Source of the DNA: Betaproteobacteria bacterium
Lineage (GTDB): Bacteria; Pseudomonadota; Gammaproteobacteria; Burkholderiales; Rhodocyclaceae
Assembly (NCBI GenBank): GCA_009782565.1
Contig: WRIU01000005.1
Location: 1 to 64,000 of the forward strand
DNA: 64,000 nucleotides
Direction of reading: 5' to 3'
Positions 46,247-55,670 of this stretch are shown here, piece after piece. Under the pieces are notes generated by a model. The model worked only from the letters and a program-made list of their open reading frames with translations. It was not told the origin of the DNA and ran no database searches. Position numbers and translations under genes: made by a program. Each line of letters begins with the position of its first letter. Positions within the stretch are counted from its first letter, which is position 1.

Positions 46247-46275
46247 AATATGGAGCGTGAAACACGCTCCATATT
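46247..46275. terminator. Perfect 13-bp hairpin (possible terminator)
   Basis: Arms 46247-46259 and 46263-46275 (AATATGGAGCGTG / CACGCTCCATATT) with an AAA loop. No T-run directly follows on either strand, so it may be a protein-binding palindrome or end-structure rather than a terminator. Confidence 0.4.
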
Positions 46276-46432
46276 GTACCCTTATGACATTTTTGATTTT
46301 CTCTTGTGTAACCAAAATAGATAACCGTTTTCTGATGTATTCCATTGTGTGTTTCGTTGAACAACAATGCTCTCAAGCCCCGGCTTTCATGAGGGCATCA
46401 GCTTTTTCAACACACTCCAATGGAGAAACCCC

Positions 46433-46660
46433 ATGCAAACCCAACACCCCCAACCCTCAACCCCCGTTCTCCCTGAACTCCTTACTCCCACACAGGCGGC
46501 GCAGGTGCTCAACGTAACTGAAGGCACGCTGGCCATCTGGCGCTGCGAAAAGCGGTATCACCTGCCTTTCGTCAAGGTTGGTCGCAAAGTCTTCTACCGC
46601 AAATCCGACCTGATTGACTGGCTGGATAGCCGCGTGCGCCAACTCGAACACGCCCTGTAA
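46433..46660 (+). CDS. AlpA/excisionase-type helix-turn-helix protein
   Basis: 75 aa. MerR-like winged HTH: LLTPTQAAQVLNVTEGTLAIWRCEKRYHLPFVKVGRKVFYRKSDLIDWLDSR, the layout of AlpA/Xis/HTH_17 proteins that regulate or excise integrative elements. The ATG at 46433 follows TGGAGAAA; an ORF extension upstream lacks support. Just ahead of the primase-helicase gene (74 nt), as in P4-like satellites and small integrative elements. Confidence 0.82.
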   Translation: MQTQHPQPSTPVLPELLTPTQAAQVLNVTEGTLAIWRCEKRYHLPFVKVGRKVFYRKSDLIDWLDSRVRQLEHAL

Positions 46661-46734
46661 CGCATCCCTCTGGGTTTCTCTGGGTCGGCACCCTGCTGAT
46701 TCCAGTGGGGTGCCTTTTGTTTGTGAGGGATGTG

Positions 46735-49428
46735 ATGACAGAAGCGATTGAACAATTCAAGGCCGCAATGCGTTTGCGCCAGATCGAGGTGCCGGATTGC
46801 ATCATCGGGGATGGAAAAATCCATCGGTGTGACGCCATAGATAAACCCGGCAGGAGAGATGCATCTTACCTGCTCCACCTGGACGGGTTTGCGGCAGGCG
46901 GATTCTGTAATTTCCGCGACGGGATCGGCTGGGAAGACTGGCACGAGGGGAGGAAGGAACGCCCTATGACGGAGGCTGAGAGGCGGGCGTTCCGCAGCAT
47001 CCGCGAAGCCCAGCAGCGCGCCTGGGATGCGGAATTCCAGAAGCGCCATGAAGCGGCGTGCGCCAAAGCGTTGGTGATTCTTGCCAAGGCCAAAACCGTT
47101 ACCTCTCACCCCTACCTGGAAAAGAAACAGGTACGGGCATACGAGGGCCTCAAGCTGCACCATGACGGGCGCTTGATTGTCCCATTGCAGGACGGACGAG
47201 GCCATATCACCTCGTTGCAGTTCATCGACGACGACGGGCAAAAACGTTACCTGGCGGGTGGGCGGGTACAGGGCAGTTTTTACCTGTTCGGCGCACCGGG
47301 AGGAACTCTCTGCATCGCCGAAGGCTACGCGACGGCAGCCAGCATCCATGAGGCAACCGGATACATGGTCGCGGCGGCGTTCGATTGCGGCAACCTGAAG
47401 CCGGTCGCTGAAATTCTGGCGGGGAAATACCCTGAAGCGCGGCCCATCATCTGTGCGGACGATGACTATCGCACCGAGGGCAATCCGGGAATCGCCCTGG
47501 CACACAAAGCCATGCTTGCTGTGGGTGGGTTACTGGCTGTGCCCGATTTCGGCACAGACCGCCAAGAGGGCGCGACCGATTTTAACGACCTCATGCGCTC
47601 GCAAGGCCCTGAAGCCGTGAGGCGCTGTATCGAAGCTGCGGTGACCGATCCAGTCCCGCCCTTGGAAAACAAGCCTGTCTCTGGTGCAGGCAATCCTGAG
47701 ACATGCAGCTACGGCGGCGGCGAGTTTGAAATTTCCCCCTCCGGCGTGCGCTACATCGGCACGGACAAGGACGGGGGGCAGTTGCCCGCCCTGTGGGTTT
47801 GCTCCAGGCTCGAAGTGCTGGCCATGACCCGCGACGCAAAAAGCGGCGAATGGGGGCGGTTGCTGCAATGGCAGGACAAGGACGGCATCACCCATCAATG
47901 GGCGATGCCGATGGAACTGCTCCAATGTGATGGCGCGGATGTGCGCCGCGAACTGGCGCGCCTTGGGCTATCCATTTCCCCCGGCAGGAAAGCCCGTGAG
48001 TTGCTTGCCTCCTACCTGCAAGTCTGGCCAGTCGAGTCCCGCGCCCGGTGCGTCGAGCGGCTTGGCTGGCATGGAGCAGTTTACGTCGTCCCGTCAAAAT
48101 CTTTTGGCGAGCAGGATGAAACCGTCGTGTTCCAGAACGGCCACGCCCTGGAACCGGCTTTTTGCGTATCAGGCACGGCAGAAGATTGGCGCGACAACGT
48201 TGGGCGGCTTGCGGCAGGCAATTCCCGGATGCTGTTCGGGCTGTCCCTGGCCTTTGCGGGGCAACTCGTTGAAATCGCGGGCGAGGATTCGGGCGGCTTT
48301 CATCTGCGCGGTGCTTCCTCGATAGGAAAGAGCATCATCCTCAAGTCTGCGGCATCCGTTTGGGGCAGCCCGGTCATGTACCTCCGGTCGTGGCGAACGA
48401 CCGTCAACGGGCTGGAGTCCCTGGCGGCGCTGCATAACGACGGTTTACTTATCCTCGATGAGATTTCCCAGGTCGATCCCAAAGAAATCGGCGAGTCCGC
48501 TTATCTATTGGCGAATGGGCAAGGAAAAACGAGGGCCTCGCGGGCAGGGGCAGGACGCCAGTCAATGCGCTGGCGGCTGCTCTTTCTGTCCGCAGGCGAA
48601 GAGTCGCTCTCGGGCTTGATGCAGCGTGCCGGGCGCAGGGTGACGGCTGGGCAGGAAATACGCCTTGCCGACCTGGACGCGGACGCAGGCGCGGGCATGG
48701 GCGCGTTTGAAGTGCTGCACGGCCAGAACAGCCCTGAAGCGTTTGCCCTGGCAGTGAAAGATGCGGCAAACCGCTACTACGGCGCGGTGGGCGTCAAATG
48801 GCTGCACCATATCGTGTCCGACCGGGCCAAGCTGGCGGGCACGATTGCCGATGGCATCCGCAGTTTCGTGGAAAAAACCATCCCTGTCGATGCCGCCGGG
48901 CAGGTACAGCGTGTGGCGAGGCGCTTTGGGCTGGTAGCCGTGGCCGGGGAGTTGGCGAGCCTCTACGGGCTGACGGGCTGGCAGAGCGGGGAAGCGGTCC
49001 GTGCCGTGCGCAAATGCTTTGCCGCGTGGCTGGAAGGGTTCGGGGGAACGGGCAACCACGAGGAGCGCGCGATGCTCTCACAGGTGCGCGCATTCTTCGA
49101 GGCGCATGGGTCAAGCCGCTTCGAGTCGATGAACACAACGGCAGACCAGCGCATTCCCAACCGCGTCGGCTTTTACCGAGATGGCCTGGACGGGACGCGG
49201 GAATTTCTGGTACTGCCAGAAGCCTTCAGGCTTTACGTGTGCGAGGGGTTCGATGCCAGGGCAGTCGCGGCAACCCTTGCAAAAGTGGGGTGGCTGAAAT
49301 GCGAGGGCAACCGAAAGAACCGGACGGAACGCCTCCCAGGCATGGGGCCGAAGCGCTGCTATGTGCTGACCGGGAAGATGTGGGAGGACGGGGAAGAGGG
49401 CCAAACCTTGGCGGCGGGCTATCCGTAA
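46735..49428 (+). CDS. Toprim-DUF927 primase-helicase of a mobile element
   Basis: 897 aa. N-terminal zinc-ribbon-like segment (IGDGKIHRC... GGFCNFRDG), a Toprim domain (about 189-290; IAEGYATA with Glu196, ADDD with Asp242 and Asp244, TDFND), then a DUF927 P-loop ATPase with GASSIGKS (526-533) and LLILDEIS (Asp575-Glu576), and a C-terminal winged-helix-like region. These proteins initiate replication in P4-type satellites and integrative plasmids. The ATG at 46735 has GAGGGATGTG before it. No integrase or capsid gene is near, so the element is partial or mobilised in trans. Confidence 0.87.
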   Translation: MTEAIEQFKAAMRLRQIEVPDCIIGDGKIHRCDAIDKPGRRDASYLLHLDGFAAGGFCNFRDGIGWEDWHEGRKERPMTEAERRAFRSIREAQQRAWDAEFQKRHEAACAKALVILAKAKTVTSHPYLEKKQVRAYEGLKLHHDGRLIVPLQDGRGHITSLQFIDDDGQKRYLAGGRVQGSFYLFGAPGGTLCIAEGYATAASIHEATGYMVAAAFDCGNLKPVAEILAGKYPEARPIICADDDYRTEGNPGIALAHKAMLAVGGLLAVPDFGTDRQEGATDFNDLMRSQGPEAVRRCIEAAVTDPVPPLENKPVSGAGNPETCSYGGGEFEISPSGVRYIGTDKDGGQLPALWVCSRLEVLAMTRDAKSGEWGRLLQWQDKDGITHQWAMPMELLQCDGADVRRELARLGLSISPGRKARELLASYLQVWPVESRARCVERLGWHGAVYVVPSKSFGEQDETVVFQNGHALEPAFCVSGTAEDWRDNVGRLAAGNSRMLFGLSLAFAGQLVEIAGEDSGGFHLRGASSIGKSIILKSAASVWGSPVMYLRSWRTTVNGLESLAALHNDGLLILDEISQVDPKEIGESAYLLANGQGKTRASRAGAGRQSMRWRLLFLSAGEESLSGLMQRAGRRVTAGQEIRLADLDADAGAGMGAFEVLHGQNSPEAFALAVKDAANRYYGAVGVKWLHHIVSDRAKLAGTIADGIRSFVEKTIPVDAAGQVQRVARRFGLVAVAGELASLYGLTGWQSGEAVRAVRKCFAAWLEGFGGTGNHEERAMLSQVRAFFEAHGSSRFESMNTTADQRIPNRVGFYRDGLDGTREFLVLPEAFRLYVCEGFDARAVAATLAKVGWLKCEGNRKNRTERLPGMGPKRCYVLTGKMWEDGEEGQTLAAGYP

Positions 49429-49501
49429 CCGCTGTACCAAAGGCAAAAATCATAGGTTACGCGCAAACCCGCATGGTTGCTGGTTGTAACCGATGTAACC
49501 G
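49425..49501. repeat. Cluster of GTAACC repeats after the primase-helicase
   Basis: GTAACC at 49425-49430, 49486-49491 and 49495-49500 and the inverse GGTTAC at 49455-49460. The first overlaps the stop codon of the primase-helicase gene. Could be iterons of an origin or excision-factor sites. Confidence 0.45.
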
Positions 49502-49644
49502 TTGTTTCCACGTTTTTTTAGAGGGGTGCGCTTGCAGCCGCAGTCAGTGGTTTTGAGACGGAAAAAGTGGGGAAAACGTGGTTAAAGAGCATTGCTTTTG
49601 GGTAGGGGAAGGACACTATTTCTGATAGCCCGGTGATAGCCCAA

Positions 49645-49686
49645 AAGAAAAAATCAAAGGGTTGCATTACTGCAACCCCTTGATTT
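49645..49686 (-). terminator. Intrinsic terminator after tRNA-fMet
   Basis: On the minus strand a long stem (arms 49651-49666 and 49671-49686, one mismatch-type bulge, TTAC/GTAA loop) is followed by TTTTTTC. It begins 4 nt past the 3' end of the tRNA gene. Confidence 0.8.
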
Positions 49687-49689
49687 ATT

Positions 49690-49766
<77 letters not shown>

Positions 49767-49827
49767 TTGGAGAGGGCGCACTATATAAAATTTGCCATCC
49801 AATAGCAAGCAGTTTCAGTGCCATTGA

Positions 49828-49859
49828 GTAGTTGACTAAATTACACGGAAATTGATAGA
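49828..49859 (+). promoter_or_regulatory. isc promoter with IscR type-1-like site
   Basis: GTAGTTGACTAAATTACAC (49828-49846) matches the left two-thirds of the type-1 IscR consensus ATASYYGACTRWWWYAGTC very closely. The TTGACT within it (49832-49837) serves as a -35 with GATAGA (49854-49859) 16 bp on. Autorepression by holo-IscR is therefore expected. The RNA leader before iscR is about 80 nt. Confidence 0.65.
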
Positions 49860-49944
49860 GTTGATTTGTTGAACGTTTCACTCGGGTATTGTCTGAAGTG
49901 AATGTATCGACGACGACAACCAAAATGAGTGAAGTGGAGGAGAC

Positions 49945-50430
49945 ATGAGATTGACAACCAAGGGGCGTTTCGCGGTGACGGCAATGATTGATCTGGCTTC
50001 GCGCCAGGAAAGCGGGCCGGTGACGTTGAATGCTATTTCGGAGCGCCAGCATATTTCCCTTTCCTATCTCGAACAGCTTTTTGGCCGCCTGCGCCGTTGC
50101 AGCCTCGTGAAGAGCGTACGCGGGCCGGGCGGCGGTTATCGGCTGGCGCGGGGTATGGACGAGATTACGGTGACGGATATTGTGCTCGCGGTCGATGAAC
50201 CGCTCGACGCGACCCGTTGCGGCGGACGGGCAAACTGCAATAATGCCGCGCAGTGCATGACGCACGACCTTTGGAGCAACCTGAACAGGCGAATGTTCGA
50301 CTACCTGGATTCGGTAACGCTCGGTTCGCTGGTCGGGCGGCCAATTTATGTTGGTTCCTGTGTGTCCGGAGAAGGGCAGATGATGCCGCCGCAAACGGGA
50401 CAGGCTCAGATGCAGGCGCGGGCGATTTGA
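49945..50430 (+). CDS. iscR: Iron-sulfur cluster regulator IscR
   Basis: Rrf2-family [2Fe-2S] repressor, 161 aa. Winged helix [18 protein letters not shown]... [12 protein letters not shown], and the cluster ligands Cys92, Cys98, Cys104 and His107 in [16 protein letters not shown], as in E. coli. Heads the isc operon, 7 nt before iscS. Confidence 0.97.
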   Translation: MRLTTKGRFAVTAMIDLASRQESGPVTLNAISERQHISLSYLEQLFGRLRRCSLVKSVRGPGGGYRLARGMDEITVTDIVLAVDEPLDATRCGGRANCNNAAQCMTHDLWSNLNRRMFDYLDSVTLGSLVGRPIYVGSCVSGEGQMMPPQTGQAQMQARAI

Positions 50431-50437
50431 GGAAAAA

Positions 50438-51655
50438 ATGCTGAAACTCCCTATTTACCTTGATTACTCGGCAACGACGCCGGTTGACCCAAAAGTGACG
50501 CAGGTGATGATTCCCTGGCTTACCGAGCGTTTCGGTAATCCTGCCAGTCGTTCCCATGCGTTCGGCTGGGAGGCGGAAGAGGCGGTGGAAAAGGCGCGCG
50601 GGGAAGTCGCGGCGCTGGTTGGCGCGGACTCGCGCGAAATTATCTGGACTTCCGGGGCAACGGAGTCGGACAACCTCGCCATCAAGGGGGCAGCGCATTT
50701 TTATAAAGAAAAAGGCCGCCACATCATCACCCTCAAGACCGAACACAAGGCGGTGCTCGATACCGTGCGCGAACTCGAACGCGAAGGATTTGAAGCCACT
50801 TATCTCGGTGTGCGGGAAAATGGCTTGATCGACCTCGATGCTTTTTGCGCCGCCCTGCGCCCGGATACCAGTGTCGTTTCGGTCATGCTGGTCAACAACG
50901 AGATCGGCGTGATCCAGCCTATCGGGGAAATCGGGGCGATTTGCCGTGAGAAGGGCATCGTGTTCCATGTCGATGCGGCGCAGGCGACAGGCAAGGTCGA
51001 TATCGACCTCGCAAAGCTGCCCGTCGATCTGATGAGTTTTTCCGCCCACAAGACTTACGGCCCCAAAGGCATCGGCGCGCTCTACGTGCGGCGCAAACCC
51101 CGCGCGCGGCTGGAAGCCCAAATGCACGGCGGCGGCCATGAGCGCGGATTACGCTCGGGAACCTTGCCGACGCACCAGATCGTCGGTATGGGAGAGGCTT
51201 TTCGTCTGGCGCGCGAAAACATGGATTCCGAACTGCCGCGAGTCTGCGCGCTACGCGACCGGTTGCTTGCCGGCCTTTCCGGCATCGAAGCCACCTACGT
51301 CAACGGCGATATGGCGCTGGAACACCGTGTGCCGCATAACCTCAATGTTTCTTTTGCCTACGTCGAAGGTGAATCCCTGATGATGTCGATCAAGGATATT
51401 GCGGTCTCTTCCGGCTCGGCGTGTACTTCTGCGAGCCTGGAGCCGTCCTACGTCCTGCGCGCGCTGGGGCGCGACGACGAACTGGCGCATAGTTCCATCC
51501 GTTTTACCCTTGGGCGCTTCACTACTGCCGAAGAAATCGACTACTCCATTGAAGTGCTCAGGCGTGGAGTTGGTAAACTGCGCGATCTTTCACCGCTCTG
51601 GGAAATGGCCCAGGCGGGCGTCGATCTCGATACGGTAGAGTGGGCGGCCCACTAA
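50438..51655 (+). CDS. iscS: Cysteine desulfurase IscS
   Basis: PLP enzyme, 405 aa, that supplies persulfide sulfur for Fe-S and tRNA modification. [16 protein letters not shown] start, PLP-lysine region [20 protein letters not shown] and the mobile catalytic-Cys loop [17 protein letters not shown] are intact. Group I NifS/IscS length. Followed by iscU. Confidence 0.98.
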   Translation: MLKLPIYLDYSATTPVDPKVTQVMIPWLTERFGNPASRSHAFGWEAEEAVEKARGEVAALVGADSREIIWTSGATESDNLAIKGAAHFYKEKGRHIITLKTEHKAVLDTVRELEREGFEATYLGVRENGLIDLDAFCAALRPDTSVVSVMLVNNEIGVIQPIGEIGAICREKGIVFHVDAAQATGKVDIDLAKLPVDLMSFSAHKTYGPKGIGALYVRRKPRARLEAQMHGGGHERGLRSGTLPTHQIVGMGEAFRLARENMDSELPRVCALRDRLLAGLSGIEATYVNGDMALEHRVPHNLNVSFAYVEGESLMMSIKDIAVSSGSACTSASLEPSYVLRALGRDDELAHSSIRFTLGRFTTAEEIDYSIEVLRRGVGKLRDLSPLWEMAQAGVDLDTVEWAAH

Positions 51656-51688
51656 GCGGAAAACGCAGGGAACAGGAGAAAAACAGAC

Positions 51689-52078
51689 ATGACCTACAGC
51701 AACAAGGTTCTGGATCATTACGAGAACCCCCGCAATGCCGGATCGTTCGCGCAGGACGAGGAGGGCGTGGCTACCGGCATGGTGGGCGCTCCGGCTTGCG
51801 GCGACGTCATGAAACTCCAGATCAAGGTCGGCAAGGATGGCATCATCGAAGATGCCCGCTTCAAGACCTACGGCTGTGGTTCGGCGATTGCCTCATCTTC
51901 GCTCGTGACCGAGTGGGTCAAAGGCAAGACGCTCGATGAGGCATTGACGATCAAGAACGCCCAGATTGCTGAAGAACTGGCTTTGCCGCCTGTCAAAATT
52001 CACTGCTCAGTGCTGGCCGAGGATGCCATCCGCGCAGCAGTTGCCGATTACAAGAAAAAACACGGAGAAAACAAATGA
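51689..52078 (+). CDS. iscU: Fe-S cluster scaffold IscU
   Basis: Scaffold protein, 129 aa. Three conserved Cys in [17 protein letters not shown] and KIHCSVL, and the LPPVK sequence recognised by HscA just before the last Cys. Stop overlaps iscA (ATGA). Confidence 0.98.
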   Translation: MTYSNKVLDHYENPRNAGSFAQDEEGVATGMVGAPACGDVMKLQIKVGKDGIIEDARFKTYGCGSAIASSSLVTEWVKGKTLDEALTIKNAQIAEELALPPVKIHCSVLAEDAIRAAVADYKKKHGENK

Positions 52079-52398
52079 GCGTCACCCTGACGGAGCGCGC
52101 TGCCCAACACATCGCCCATTTCATCGATAAACGCGGCAAAGGGTTCGGCGTCCGCCTGGGCATCAAAACCTCCGGCTGTTCCGGCATGGCTTACAAGCTC
52201 GAATTCGTCGATCAGGCGCTCGATGAAGACCTCGTTTTCGACAGCCACGGCGTCAAGGTCGTGATCGACCAGAAAAGCCTCGTCTACCTAGACGGAACCG
52301 AACTCGATTACGTGCGCGAAGGTCTGAACGAAGGCTTCAAGTTCAATAATCCCAACGCCAAAAACCAATGCGGTTGTGGCGAGAGCTTCAACGTGTAG
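52075..52398 (+). CDS. iscA: A-type Fe-S carrier IscA
   Basis: 107 aa A-type carrier. Cys35 in [10 protein letters not shown] and the C-terminal CGCG pair (Cys99, Cys101) are present. Starts inside the iscU stop. Its own stop lies inside the first arm of a long inverted repeat. Confidence 0.98.
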   Translation: MSVTLTERAAQHIAHFIDKRGKGFGVRLGIKTSGCSGMAYKLEFVDQALDEDLVFDSHGVKVVIDQKSLVYLDGTELDYVREGLNEGFKFNNPNAKNQCGCGESFNV

Positions 52399-52492
52399 GG
52401 GGCACCGCCTTCGGCGCCCCGTTGTTGAATTTGCCCCATTGATGAATTTATCAGTATGCTTTCCACGGGACGCCGAGGACGGCATCCCCTAC
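52395..52492. repeat. REP-like inverted repeat between iscA and hscB
   Basis: Two 28-nt arms, 52395-52422 and 52465-52492, are inverted at 22 of 28 positions, each GC-rich and starting or ending GTAGGGG/CCCCTAC. The first arm covers the iscA stop codon and the second ends 7 nt before the hscB start. Looks like a small dispersed palindromic element. Confidence 0.85.
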
Positions 52493-52499
52493 ATTGCCC

Positions 52500-53027
52500 A
52501 TGAGTGTTGATCTCTCTCTCGACTTCTTTTCCCTGTTTGGTTTGCCGTACCGCTTCAATCTCGATGAAACGGCGCTTGACCGTGCCTGGCATGCACTGCA
52601 AACCGAAGTCCACCCGGATCGCACGGCTCATCTGCCCAACAGCCGTGGCGCGATGGCTGGCGCGCTACGGGTCAACGAAGCCTACGCCGCGCTTAAAAAA
52701 CCCGTCACGCGCGCCCAATATCTGCTCGAACTGACTGGGATGAGCCTGGATGCCATCAACGGGAATACGGTGGCTCCAGAATACTTGATGGAGCAACTGG
52801 AATGGCGCGAGGCGGTGGAAGAGGCGCGCAGGGTCAATGATGTCGATGCGCTGGAACAACTGGCGCTGCGCCTGCAAATCCGGACGGACGGGGTTATCGC
52901 GCAACTGGCCGAGGAACTTGACGGACAACGCGACCTCGAAGCTGCTGCCGATACCGTGCGGCGATTGATGTTCCTCGATAAGCTCCGTCTTGGGATCGAC
53001 GACGCCCTGGCGGCGCTCGATAACTGA
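52500..53027 (+). CDS. hscB: Fe-S cluster co-chaperone HscB
   Basis: J-domain co-chaperone that brings IscU to HscA, 175 aa. [34 protein letters not shown] holds the HPD motif, followed by [13 protein letters not shown] and a C-terminal IscU-binding helical domain. ATG at 52500 chosen; a TTG two codons earlier is possible. Confidence 0.96.
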   Translation: MSVDLSLDFFSLFGLPYRFNLDETALDRAWHALQTEVHPDRTAHLPNSRGAMAGALRVNEAYAALKKPVTRAQYLLELTGMSLDAINGNTVAPEYLMEQLEWREAVEEARRVNDVDALEQLALRLQIRTDGVIAQLAEELDGQRDLEAAADTVRRLMFLDKLRLGIDDALAALDN

Positions 53028-53047
53028 TTGGAGGCGAAAGGAGATCA

Positions 53048-54910
53048 ATGGCCCTGTTGCAGATTGCCGAGCCTGGTCAGTCCGCTGCGCCGCACAAGCA
53101 CCGGTTGGCGGTGGGTATCGACCTCGGTACGACCAACTCGCTGGTTGCCACGGTCAGAAACGGCATCGCCGTTTGCCTGACCGACGGACAGGGCCGCTCG
53201 CGCATGCCCTCTGTCGTCCATTACCGGGAAGACGGTGGCATCGAACTTGGGTTCAATGCCATGAGTACGCACGTCTCCGACCCCCGCAATACCATCGTTT
53301 CCGTCAAGCGGTTCATGGGGCGCGGCCTTGCCGATGTGACCCACATCGAAGCCATGCCCTATGTATTTGAGGAAACCCCCGGCATGTTGCGGCTACGCAC
53401 GGTGCAGGGCAGCAAGAGTCCCGTGGAAATTTCCGCCGAGCTTCTGCGCGCCCTGCGGGAACGGGCCGAAGCGAGTTTAGGCGGTGAACTTACCGGGGCT
53501 GTCGTTACCGTTCCCGCGTATTTCGACGATGCCCAACGCCAAGCCACGCGGGACGCGGCGCGTCTGGCCGGGCTTCACGTCCTGCGCCTGCTCAACGAAC
53601 CCACGGCGGCGGCGGTTGCCTATGGGCTGGACAATGCTTCCGAAGGCGTCTACGCGGTGTTCGACCTGGGAGGTGGAACGTTCGACCTTTCCATCCTCAA
53701 ACTCACGCGCGGCGTGTTTGAAGTGCTCGCTACCAACGGCGACACGGCGCTGGGCGGCGACGACTTCGATCATCGCCTGTACTGCTGGGCGCTCGACCAC
53801 GCCCGTATCGCCCCGCCTTCCGCCGAGGATGCCCGCCGTTTGCAAATGGCCGCGCGCGCGGTCAAGGAACTGCTCACCGTCAGCGAAGAAGCCCCGTTCC
53901 GCCTCCGGCTCGGTTCCGGGGAGGAAGTCGACCTCACCGTGACCCGCGCAGACTTCTTCGGGATGACCCGCCCGCTCGTCCAGAAAACCCTCGTCCCGGT
54001 CAAACGCGCGTTACGCGATGCCGGGCTTCTCCCCGGCGACATCAAGGGCGTCGTCATGGTGGGCGGGGCGACGCGCATGCCGCATGTTCAGCGCGCTGTG
54101 GCCGAATTCTTCGGGCAGGAACCGTTGACCAATCTCGACCCCGACAAGGTCGTTGCCCTTGGCGCGTCCATGCAGGCCAACGCGCTTGTGGGCAATCGCC
54201 GGGAAGACGATCACTGGCTCCTGCTCGATGTCATCCCGCTCTCCCTCGGGCTGGAAACGATGGGCGGGCTGTCCGAGAAAATCATTCCGCGCAACGCCAC
54301 CCTGCCTGTGGCGAGGGCGCAGGAATTCACCACCTTCAAGGACGGCCAGACGGCCATGTCCTTCCACGTCGTGCAGGGAGAACGGGAACTCGTTGCCGAT
54401 TGCCGTTCGCTCGCCCGGTTCGAGTTGCGCGGCATTCCCCCGATGGCGGCGGGCGCGGCGCGTGTCCGCGTTACTTTTCAGGTTGATGCCGACGGCCTGT
54501 TGTCCGTTTCCGCTTGTGAAACCAGTACCGGCGTGGAAGCAAGCATTCACGTCAAACCTTCCTACGGCCTCACTGACGACGAAATTGCCGGTATGTTGCG
54601 TTCCGGGTTGGAGCATGCCAGCGACGATCTGGCCGCGCGTGCCCTGCGTGAACAGCAGGTTGAAGCCGAACGCCTCCTCGAAGCCTGTGCCCAGGCGCTT
54701 GCAACCGATGGCGAACTGCTCGGCGAGGCGGAGCGCGCGCCGATTGACGCCCTCATTGCGCGTCTGCGCCAACTCGCCGCCAGGGACGATGCTGCTGCCC
54801 TGTCAGCAGGCATTGCCGCACTGACCCGCGCGACCGAAGAGTTTGCCGCCCGCCGCATGAACCGCACGCTGCGCGCCGCTCTGACCGGCCACAACATTGA
54901 CGAACTCTGA
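53048..54910 (+). CDS. hscA: Fe-S cluster chaperone HscA
   Basis: Hsp70-family ATPase for cluster transfer from IscU, 620 aa. [27 protein letters not shown] and [12 protein letters not shown] form the nucleotide-binding domain; the substrate domain begins about residue 390 ([14 protein letters not shown]) and keeps the short HscA-type C-terminus. Strongly linked to hscB and fdx. Confidence 0.97.
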   Translation: MALLQIAEPGQSAAPHKHRLAVGIDLGTTNSLVATVRNGIAVCLTDGQGRSRMPSVVHYREDGGIELGFNAMSTHVSDPRNTIVSVKRFMGRGLADVTHIEAMPYVFEETPGMLRLRTVQGSKSPVEISAELLRALRERAEASLGGELTGAVVTVPAYFDDAQRQATRDAARLAGLHVLRLLNEPTAAAVAYGLDNASEGVYAVFDLGGGTFDLSILKLTRGVFEVLATNGDTALGGDDFDHRLYCWALDHARIAPPSAEDARRLQMAARAVKELLTVSEEAPFRLRLGSGEEVDLTVTRADFFGMTRPLVQKTLVPVKRALRDAGLLPGDIKGVVMVGGATRMPHVQRAVAEFFGQEPLTNLDPDKVVALGASMQANALVGNRREDDHWLLLDVIPLSLGLETMGGLSEKIIPRNATLPVARAQEFTTFKDGQTAMSFHVVQGERELVADCRSLARFELRGIPPMAAGAARVRVTFQVDADGLLSVSACETSTGVEASIHVKPSYGLTDDEIAGMLRSGLEHASDDLAARALREQQVEAERLLEACAQALATDGELLGEAERAPIDALIARLRQLAARDDAAALSAGIAALTRATEEFAARRMNRTLRAALTGHNIDEL

Positions 54911-54928
54911 CCCTGAACGATACGCACC

Positions 54929-55273
54929 ATGACCCGGATCATCGTCCTGCCCCATGCCGAATATTGTCCGCAAGGCGCGGTCATCGAAGCCGAAGCGGGC
55001 AATACCCTCTGTGACGCGCTGCTTGCCGGGGGGATCGAAATCGAACACGCCTGCGAACAATCCTGTGCCTGCACCACCTGCCACGTCATCGTACGCGAAG
55101 GTTTTGATGCGCTGGAAGGAGCGGCGGATGACGAAGAAGACCTGCTCGACCGCGCCTGGGGGCTGACTCCGCGCTCAAGGCTTTCCTGTCAGGTCATCGT
55201 CGGCGCGGTTCCGCTGACGGTGGAAATACCGCGCTACACAATCAACCTCGCCCGCGAGGAGAAGCACGGATGA
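54929..55273 (+). CDS. fdx: ISC-type [2Fe-2S] ferredoxin
   Basis: 114 aa electron donor for cluster assembly. Ligands in HACEQSCACTTCHVIV and LSCQVIV, the C-x5-C-x2-C...C pattern of adrenodoxin-like Isc ferredoxins. Overlaps iscX by 4 nt. Confidence 0.96.
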   Translation: MTRIIVLPHAEYCPQGAVIEAEAGNTLCDALLAGGIEIEHACEQSCACTTCHVIVREGFDALEGAADDEEDLLDRAWGLTPRSRLSCQVIVGAVPLTVEIPRYTINLAREEKHG

Positions 55274-55470
55274 AACTGAAATGGACGAATGTTCACGAAA
55301 TTGCCACGCAGCTCCTTGAAACCTATCCGGAAACCGACCCCACGCGAGTCAATTTCGTCGACCTCATGAACTGGGTCAAGGCGCTGCCCGAATTCGACGA
55401 CGACCCCGCGCGTTGTGGTGAACGTATCCTTGAGGCTATTCAGCAGGCGTGGATCGAGGAGATGGATTGA
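55270..55470 (+). CDS. iscX: Fe-S assembly protein IscX
   Basis: 66 aa acidic helical protein that binds IscS and iron and tunes cluster synthesis. MKLKWTNVHEIATQLLETYPETDPTRVNFVDLMNWV and the final ILEAIQQAWIEEM are typical. Last gene of the operon. Confidence 0.95.
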   Translation: MKLKWTNVHEIATQLLETYPETDPTRVNFVDLMNWVKALPEFDDDPARCGERILEAIQQAWIEEMD

Positions 55471-55611
55471 TAAGTCCTGCCTCCCCCCCCTCCCGCCCCT
55501 TCGGGGCACCCTCTCCCGCAAGGGGAGAGGGATAAAGGTGTGCCGCATTCACATGGGTCTGTACAGGACTAAACAAAAACCGCTCTAAAGTTTCAACTTA
55601 AGCCAGAAAAC
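55471..55611. other. iscX downstream spacer with GC-rich hairpins
   Basis: Contains GCCCCTTCGGGGC (near 55496-55508) and CTCTCCCGCAAGGGGAGAG (near 55511-55529), short perfect hairpins of the kind common in dispersed intergenic elements. No gene seen. Confidence 0.5.
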
Positions 55612-55639
55612 AAAAATGGGGACTTACGTCCCCATTTTT
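55612..55639. terminator. Bidirectional terminator between iscX and PEP-CTERM gene
   Basis: Perfect 12-bp stem AAAAATGGGGAC (55612-55623) / GTCCCCATTTTT (55628-55639) with TTAC loop. A/T tracts at both bases allow termination of both convergent genes. Confidence 0.88.
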
Positions 55640-55670
55640 GTTTCCCTCAAGCGGGAGAAAAAACTTCAAC

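Larger units (their letters stand above)
45769..46432. other. Non-coding gap between PAAR and the AlpA-type gene
   Basis: 664 bp without a gene I can support. It contains an AT-rich stretch (about 46060-46200), a perfect tandem decamer TTTGTTACAA (46093-46112), a GGACGT/ACGTCC palindrome near 46218-46236 and a 13-bp perfect hairpin (46247-46275). Possibly the junction between the T6SS cargo cluster and a separate mini-element. Confidence 0.6.

Noticed and set aside
50780-50795. GAAGGATTTGAA in iscS resembling the tRNA-fMet T-arm, considered as an att remnant
   Set aside because: Only about 12 bases match, it lies inside a conserved gene and outside the island.
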